From Bacillota bacterium (GTDB lineage: Bacteria; Bacillota; Limnochordia; Limnochordales; ZCTH02-B6), in the NCBI GenBank assembly GCA_003387805.1, contig QGSR01000078.1, positions 1 to 8,107 on the forward strand: a stretch of 8,107 nt of DNA, given 5' to 3'. The position numbers were made by a program, and so were the translations under genes. The notes beneath the pieces are model-generated. The model saw nothing but the letters and a program-made list of their open reading frames with translations, made no database searches and was not told the origin of the DNA. Below are positions 5,070 through 8,107 of this stretch, piece by piece (position 1 is the first letter of the stretch; the number at the start of each line of letters is the position of its first letter).

Positions 5070-5075
5070 GAGGAG
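5070..5075 (+). promoter_or_regulatory. Ribosome-binding site fixing the nfo TTG start
   Basis: GAGGAG lies 10 nt before TTG 5086, which begins directly with the conserved N-terminus LKIGSHVS. The frame is open for another 135 codons upstream, but these translate the 31-bp repeats and should not be annotated as protein. Confidence 0.75.
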
Positions 5076-5085
5076 TGCAGGCTGC

Positions 5086-6198
5086 TTGAAAATCGGTTCG
5101 CACGTTTCGTTTTCCGGCAAGGGGCTGCTGGCCGCCGCCGAGGAGGCCCTCGGCTACGGCGCCACCACGTTTATGATCTACACCGGCGCCCCGCAGAACA
5201 CCCGCCGCAAGCCCATGGAGGAGCAATACGTCCCCGAAGGGCTGGCGCTGATGAAAGAGCACGGCATCGACGAAATCGTCGTGCACGCTCCGTACATTAT
5301 CAACCTGGGCTCGTACAAAACCGACACCTTCGGGCTGGCCGTCGAATTTCTCCAGAGTGAAATCGAGCGCACGGCGTACATCGGCGCCGCGGACAGCATC
5401 GTGCTGCACCCGGGCGCCTACACCGACAAAGACGCCCAATACGGCATCAAGCGCATCGCCGAAGGCCTCAACGAAGTGCTGACGGTCAACGGCCGGGTCC
5501 ACATCGCGCTGGAAACGATGGCCGGCAAAGGCACCGAGCTGGGCCGCACCTTCGAGGAGCTGGCGGCCATCATGGACAAAGTCCACGACAACGACCGGCT
5601 GCGGGTCTGCCTGGACACGTGCCACGTCCACGACGCCGGCTACGACATCATCAACGATTTCGACGGCGTCATGCAGGAGTTCGACCGCATCATCGGGCTG
5701 GACCGGCTGGCCGTCATCCACGTCAACGACAGCAAAAACCCGCGCGGCGCCCGCAAAGACCGCCACGCGCCCATCGGCTCGGGTTACATCGGCTTCGACG
5801 CCATCCACCGCATCGTGCACCACGAAGTGGCGAAGGGCAAGCCCATCATCCTCGAGACGCCGTGGATCGGCAAGGACAAAGCCAACCAGCGGCCCATGTA
5901 CGAAGCCGAAATCGCGCTGCTGACGGGCAACGCGGAGGGCCGTTTCGGGCCGGAGTTCCTGGAGGACGTGGCCAGGCTGCGGGCCTTTTTCGACGAACAG
6001 CTGGGCCATCCGGGACGCAACGGCCGCGACTACGTGCTGGCCACGTGGGAGCTGCTGCAGGACAAGAAGCAGCGGGCCGAGGACAAGCGCGAGCCCATGG
6101 AGCGGCTGTACGACCTGGTCGTCGAGCACGGCCTGTTCCCGGACTGCAGCGAAGAACAAATCAACATGCGTCTCGTGGGGTATTTCGCCGGCATCTGA
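5086..6198 (+). CDS. nfo: Endonuclease IV (AP endonuclease) with C-terminal extension
   Basis: A cytoplasmic DNA-repair enzyme that cuts the backbone 5' to abasic sites in base-excision repair, a TIM barrel with a trinuclear zinc site. All nine family metal ligands are present: His67 (VVHAPY), His108 (IVLHPG), Glu143 (ALETMAGKG), Asp177 and His180 ([11 protein letters not shown]), His212 (VIHVNDSK), Asp225 and His227 (KDRHAPIG), and Glu257 (ILETPW). The core resembles the Bacillus enzyme ([10 protein letters not shown] at 32-41). The protein has 370 residues, against about 285-300 for E. coli and Bacillus. Residues about 286-370 are an extra, mostly helical, charged tail ([28 protein letters not shown]) of unknown role. 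It starts with TTG 5086. It is a single-gene unit ended by the hairpin at 6200-6249. Confidence 0.97.
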   Translation: MKIGSHVSFSGKGLLAAAEEALGYGATTFMIYTGAPQNTRRKPMEEQYVPEGLALMKEHGIDEIVVHAPYIINLGSYKTDTFGLAVEFLQSEIERTAYIGAADSIVLHPGAYTDKDAQYGIKRIAEGLNEVLTVNGRVHIALETMAGKGTELGRTFEELAAIMDKVHDNDRLRVCLDTCHVHDAGYDIINDFDGVMQEFDRIIGLDRLAVIHVNDSKNPRGARKDRHAPIGSGYIGFDAIHRIVHHEVAKGKPIILETPWIGKDKANQRPMYEAEIALLTGNAEGRFGPEFLEDVARLRAFFDEQLGHPGRNGRDYVLATWELLQDKKQRAEDKREPMERLYDLVVEHGLFPDCSEEQINMRLVGYFAGI

Positions 6199-6199
6199 G

Positions 6200-6253
6200 C
6201 CGTTCCGGCGGAGCCGCGCGCCGCAGCGCCGCGGACTCCGCCGGAACGGTTTC
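6200..6253 (+). terminator. Intrinsic terminator of nfo
   Basis: Perfect 14-bp arms CCGTTCCGGCGGAG (6200-6213) and CTCCGCCGGAACGG (6236-6249) enclose a smaller GC stem (CCGCG 6214-6218, CGCGG 6230-6234) and are followed by TTTC. The arm begins directly after the nfo stop codon. The T run is short but the stem is very strong. Confidence 0.8.
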
Positions 6254-6293
6254 ACGACCCTATACCGCCCGCGCCCGGCGGGGGCCACCCCTC

Positions 6294-6376
6294 CGCGCCG
6301 CGAGCAGCCCCGCGCCGAGAACTACCCCGCGCCGCGAGCGGCCCAGCGCCGCGAGTCCCCGCGCCGCGAGCGGCCC
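6294..6376. repeat. Five 15-17-bp tandem repeats
   Basis: Consensus CGCGCCGCGAGCRGCCC starts at 6294, 6311, 6328, 6345 (15 bp, shortened) and 6360. Units 3 and 5 are identical. The array fills the space between the nfo terminator and the thiB stop codon (6381-6383), so it would be in the 3' end of the thiB transcript. No separate terminator for thiB is seen. Confidence 0.85.
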
Positions 6377-6380
6377 TTTC

Positions 6381-7454
6381 TCAGCGCAGGCCCGTAATGA
6401 GCCGCGCCCACTCCCGCAGCCAGCGCTGCTCGTTTTCCTCGATGAGCCGGGCGTCAAGGCGCACCGGGTTCTCCGGCACCACCGCGTACTCGGCGAAGAA
6501 ATCCGGCAGCGGCGTCTCCGCGTTGACCGGGAACATCCAGTTGGTGGTCGGAATCAGGCTCTGCACTTCCTCCGACAGCACGTAGTCCACGAACCGGTGG
6601 GCCAGCTCGGGCACGCCGGTGCCGGAGACGATGCCCACCGCCTCAATCTGCTGGTACGCCTGGCCCTGGGGCGTCAAGATGCGGCTGTGGGCGCTGCCGG
6701 CATAGTAAACGCCGGCCGCGGTGTCAGTGGAATACGACACCATCATGGGCGCCTCGCCCGCCTCGTACTGGCTGTACGCCGCCGACCAGCCCCCGGTGAC
6801 CGTCAGCAGGTTAGGCGCAAGCCGCTCCCAGAACTCCAGGTAGCCCGGATCCCCGTACTCCGCGATGGTCCACATCAAAAACGCGTGGCCCACGGACGAC
6901 GTGCGCGGGTCGATGGCGATGAGCCGCCCCCGGAAGCGCGGATCCGTAAGGTCCTCCAGCGTCCTCGGCAGCTCGTCTTCGCTCAGAACCCGGCTGTCGT
7001 AGATAATGGTGACGTAGCCGTGATCAAAGGGCACCACGTGGCCCGTCTCGTCAAAGTCCAGGTGCGCCGGGACTTTGGCCAGGTTGGGCAGCAGCGAGCG
7101 GTCCAGCTTCATGAACACGCCTTGATCGATGGCGCGCGGCAGCTGCGTATCGCTGATGCCGATGAACACGTCCGCGTCGGAGCCGCCCGCGTGCAGCTCG
7201 GCGATGATGCGGGCCAGCGTCTCGCCGGCGGAGCCGGGCGCGAGGAATACGACCTCCACGTCCGGATACAGCGCCTCGAAGCCTTCCTTGATGGCCTGGG
7301 CCGGCCCGGCCGCGAACGAATCGTACGTGTACACGACCAGGCGCTGCTCCGCGGCCTGCGCGGCCGGCCCGCCCGCCAAAGCCGCACCCGCGAAGGCCAG
7401 CAGCACGGCAGCCAGCACCAACCAGCGACGGAAACGAAGAACGGCGTGCAGCAT
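6381..7454 (-). CDS. thiB: Thiamine-binding protein of an ABC importer
   Basis: Extracytoplasmic solute-binding protein (357 residues) that delivers thiamine or its phosphates to an ABC permease. It follows the TbpA/ThiB pattern closely: VYTYDSF (41-47), VPFDHGY (141-147), IDPRTSS (181-187), LTVTGGWSAAY (217-227), SYSTD (240-244), IPTTNWMFPV (301-310) and the C-terminal LREWARL. The TPP riboswitch immediately upstream independently supports thiamine. Residues 1-35 are a Sec signal peptide with AxA cleavage options at 25-27 or 32-34; there is no lipobox Cys. Start ATG 7454 has AGGAGG (7464-7469) 9 nt upstream. No permease or ATPase gene follows before the convergent nfo, so thiB is alone in its transcript. 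Iron-binding relatives are a less likely alternative. Confidence 0.95.
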   Translation of the reverse strand: MLHAVLRFRRWLVLAAVLLAFAGAALAGGPAAQAAEQRLVVYTYDSFAAGPAQAIKEGFEALYPDVEVVFLAPGSAGETLARIIAELHAGGSDADVFIGISDTQLPRAIDQGVFMKLDRSLLPNLAKVPAHLDFDETGHVVPFDHGYVTIIYDSRVLSEDELPRTLEDLTDPRFRGRLIAIDPRTSSVGHAFLMWTIAEYGDPGYLEFWERLAPNLLTVTGGWSAAYSQYEAGEAPMMVSYSTDTAAGVYYAGSAHSRILTPQGQAYQQIEAVGIVSGTGVPELAHRFVDYVLSEEVQSLIPTTNWMFPVNAETPLPDFFAEYAVVPENPVRLDARLIEENEQRWLREWARLITGLR

Positions 7455-7489
7455 AAAAAAGAACCTCCTACCAGAAGTGATAGAGGTTC
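7455..7489 (-). terminator. Riboswitch-controlled terminator overlapping the thiB ribosome-binding site
   Basis: Minus-strand RNA: arm GAACCUCUA (7489-7481), 10-nt loop, arm UAGGAGGUUC (7470-7461, one bulged G), then UUUUUU (7460-7455) directly before AUG 7454. The 3' arm contains the AGGAGG site. The hairpin can therefore end transcription or, if read through, hide the ribosome-binding site. A 7-nt segment GGUUCUG (7549-7543) can pair with CGGAACC (7491-7485) and would act as antiterminator. Confidence 0.85.
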
Positions 7490-7549
7490 CGTGACGGGGT
7501 TGTCGAGATTCAGCGCCAGACGCGCCCGGAGCGGGACGTGTCCAGAACC

Positions 7550-7639
7550 AACTCTCCCTACGCCGGCATTACCCGGAGCAGGTTCGAAGGGTCGGTGGCC
7601 TGCGCCACCCTCTCAGCCCGTCACGAGCTCCCCTGAGTT
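7550..7639 (-). ncRNA. TPP riboswitch (THI box) aptamer
   Basis: Minus-strand RNA carries the THI-box signature: GGGGAGC, GGCUGAGA, GACCCUU-GAACCUG, GGGUAAUGCCGGCGUAGGGA. P1 pairs AACUC (7639-7635) with GAGUU (7554-7550); a short P3 hairpin GCUCG-UGA-CGGGC precedes CUGAGA; the variable arm GGUGGC/GCCACC is also paired. It binds thiamine pyrophosphate and should switch thiB off when TPP is plentiful, through the terminator at 7455-7489. The aptamer starts almost at the RNA 5' end. Confidence 0.97.
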
Positions 7640-7647
7640 TCGCCTTC

Positions 7648-7676
7648 AGTTTACCAGAAGCCGGCACCGCCGTCAA
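7648..7676 (-). promoter_or_regulatory. Promoter of the thiB riboswitch transcript
   Basis: On the minus strand TTGACG (7676-7671), a 17-bp spacer and TAAACT (7653-7648) form a good sigma-A promoter. Transcription would begin near 7641, only a few nucleotides before the aptamer. Confidence 0.8.
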
Positions 7677-7693
7677 ACGAACCCGGACGGCGG
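7667..7693 (-). other. Stem-loop after the ATPase gene, overlapping the thiB -35 box
   Basis: CCGCCGTC (7667-7674) and GACGGCGG (7686-7693) are perfect 8-bp arms with an 11-nt loop, starting a few bases after the ATPase stop. No T run follows, so it is a poor intrinsic terminator. It may still slow or stabilise the upstream transcript, or serve as an operator because one arm covers part of the -35 box. Confidence 0.4.
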
Positions 7694-7697
7694 CCGC

Positions 7698-8107
7698 TTA
7701 ATCCGGCAGCAGCCGCACGCCCCGGGCCGGCACGAACAGGGCCGCCCGACGGCCCACGTGCGCCGCCGCTTCCTGTGCGGCCCCGCCGAACACCGCGGCC
7801 GTCCACTCCTGGCCGTCCACGGACAGCTTCACCAAAGACCGCTCGCCCCCGAAGATGACATCGCCAACGACCGCCTCCGCCGCCAGCCCGGCGCCCGCCG
7901 CGGACCGGGCGAACCCGGGCGCGCCCGCCTCATGCGGCTCCGCGTCATGCACGTCCGCGTCCGGGCCTTCCGCCGCGCCGAACAGCCGCAGCCGCACCGC
8001 CTCCGGCCGCACCAGCGCCCGCACGGGGCCGTCGCCCCGCGCGGCGCCGCCGGGCACCGCCGCTTTCGGCAATCGCCCGAAACGCCCGAAGTCGATGACG
8101 TCCCCTT
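7698..8107 (-). CDS. ABC-transporter ATP-binding protein, C-terminal TOBE region (partial)
   Basis: The last 135 or so codons of a gene that enters from the right edge; the ATPase domain lies outside the window. The visible part reads as the regulatory TOBE region of importer ATPases (FbpC/PotA/MalK type): VRALVRPEAVRL, then a strand-rich part VVGDVIFGGERSLVKLSVDGQEW...VGRRAALFVPARGVRLLPD ending at TAA (7698-7700). An Ala/Gly/Asp-rich loop lies between. Proteobacterial ThiQ is short and lacks such a domain, so this is not a classic ThiQ, although it could still power the ThiB system. The frame is open through 8105, so the TTG at 8072 is not taken as start. The substrate is undetermined; proximity to thiB suggests thiamine, or an iron or sulfate/polyamine-type importer. 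Confidence 0.8.
   Translation of the reverse strand, partial: GDVIDFGRFGRLPKAAVPGGAARGDGPVRALVRPEAVRLRLFGAAEGPDADVHDAEPHEAGAPGFARSAAGAGLAAEAVVGDVIFGGERSLVKLSVDGQEWTAAVFGGAAQEAAAHVGRRAALFVPARGVRLLPD

Larger units (their letters stand above)
4411..5085. other. Gene-free divergent region between phosphatase and nfo
   Basis: No gene is supported here. Open frames on both strands are made of GC-rich repeats and lack ribosome-binding sites. The region contains a 22-23-bp repeat (4526-4592), an inverted repeat (4657-4692), and a 31-bp repeat (4824-4947). Weak promoter candidates for the phosphatase are TATCTT at 4617-4622 with TTGCAG at 4641-4646 (18-bp spacer), and an isolated TATACT at 4696-4701, all on the minus strand. 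For nfo, CATACT at 5053-5058 is the only -10-like sequence near the start, with no good -35. Confidence 0.65.

Noticed and set aside
4681..5085. N-terminal extension of endonuclease IV from the ATG at 4681
   Set aside because: The extra 135 residues translate tandem repeats, and a GAGGAG site precedes TTG 5086 where the conserved protein begins.
4651..6288. 545-codon open frame on the minus strand
   Set aside because: It is antisense to nfo, whose catalytic residues are all present, and continues through the 31-bp repeats; a typical GC-rich shadow frame.

Overview
The window is very GC-rich (by eye roughly two thirds G+C or more). It uses strong Shine-Dalgarno sites (AGGAGG type), GTG and TTG starts, sigma-A-like promoters with TATACT or TAAACT -10 boxes, and an endonuclease IV close to the Bacillus type (motif [10 protein letters not shown]). 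This suggests a high-GC, probably thermophilic or soil/compost Bacillota-like bacterium of the Symbiobacterium, Thermaerobacter or Limnochordia kind. That placement is inference; no rRNA or marker gene is present to settle it.

Layout. (1) 1-651, minus: N-terminal part of a lipoprotein whose Pro/Gly/Asp linker is built from 18-bp tandem repeats; it runs off the left edge. (2) 770-1108, plus: a cold-shock protein with a clear promoter and intrinsic terminator. (3) 1225-2096, plus: a membrane-anchored or secreted protein of unknown function with an Ala/Gly-rich linker and a coiled coil, ending at a hairpin shared with the next, convergent gene. (4) 2106-2903, minus: an exported TPR protein. (5) 2904-3951: about 1 kb without a gene. 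It holds an AT-rich tract, four TCCACA motifs on an 11-bp grid (three are 8/9 DnaA-box matches), and two diverged copies of a ~200-bp element, each ending in three 31-bp repeats with palindromic cores. (6) 3952-4410, minus: a low-molecular-weight protein tyrosine phosphatase. (7) 4411-5085: a gene-free divergent region with two more GC-rich tandem-repeat families. (8) 5086-6249, plus: endonuclease IV (nfo) with a long C-terminal extension and a terminator. (9) 6294-6376: a 17-bp tandem array. (10) 6381-7676, minus: a thiamine-binding ABC-transporter protein (thiB) under a TPP riboswitch with its own promoter. (11) 7698-8107, minus: C-terminal TOBE region of an ABC-transporter ATPase, cut by the right edge.

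How the parts work together. The clearest regulatory unit is thiB: promoter, TPP aptamer, then a hairpin-plus-U6 terminator whose 3' arm contains the Shine-Dalgarno site and whose U tract touches the start codon, so transcription and translation could both be shut by one fold. The ATPase partner lies upstream of the riboswitch and appears to belong to an earlier transcript. The cold-shock protein, phosphatase and AP endonuclease look like independent single-gene units. The most unusual part is the non-coding DNA: five tandem-repeat families in 8 kb, and an origin-like combination of AT-rich tract, DnaA-box-like sites and iteron-like palindromic repeats at 3153-3950. That last reading is a hypothesis; no replication gene is visible here.
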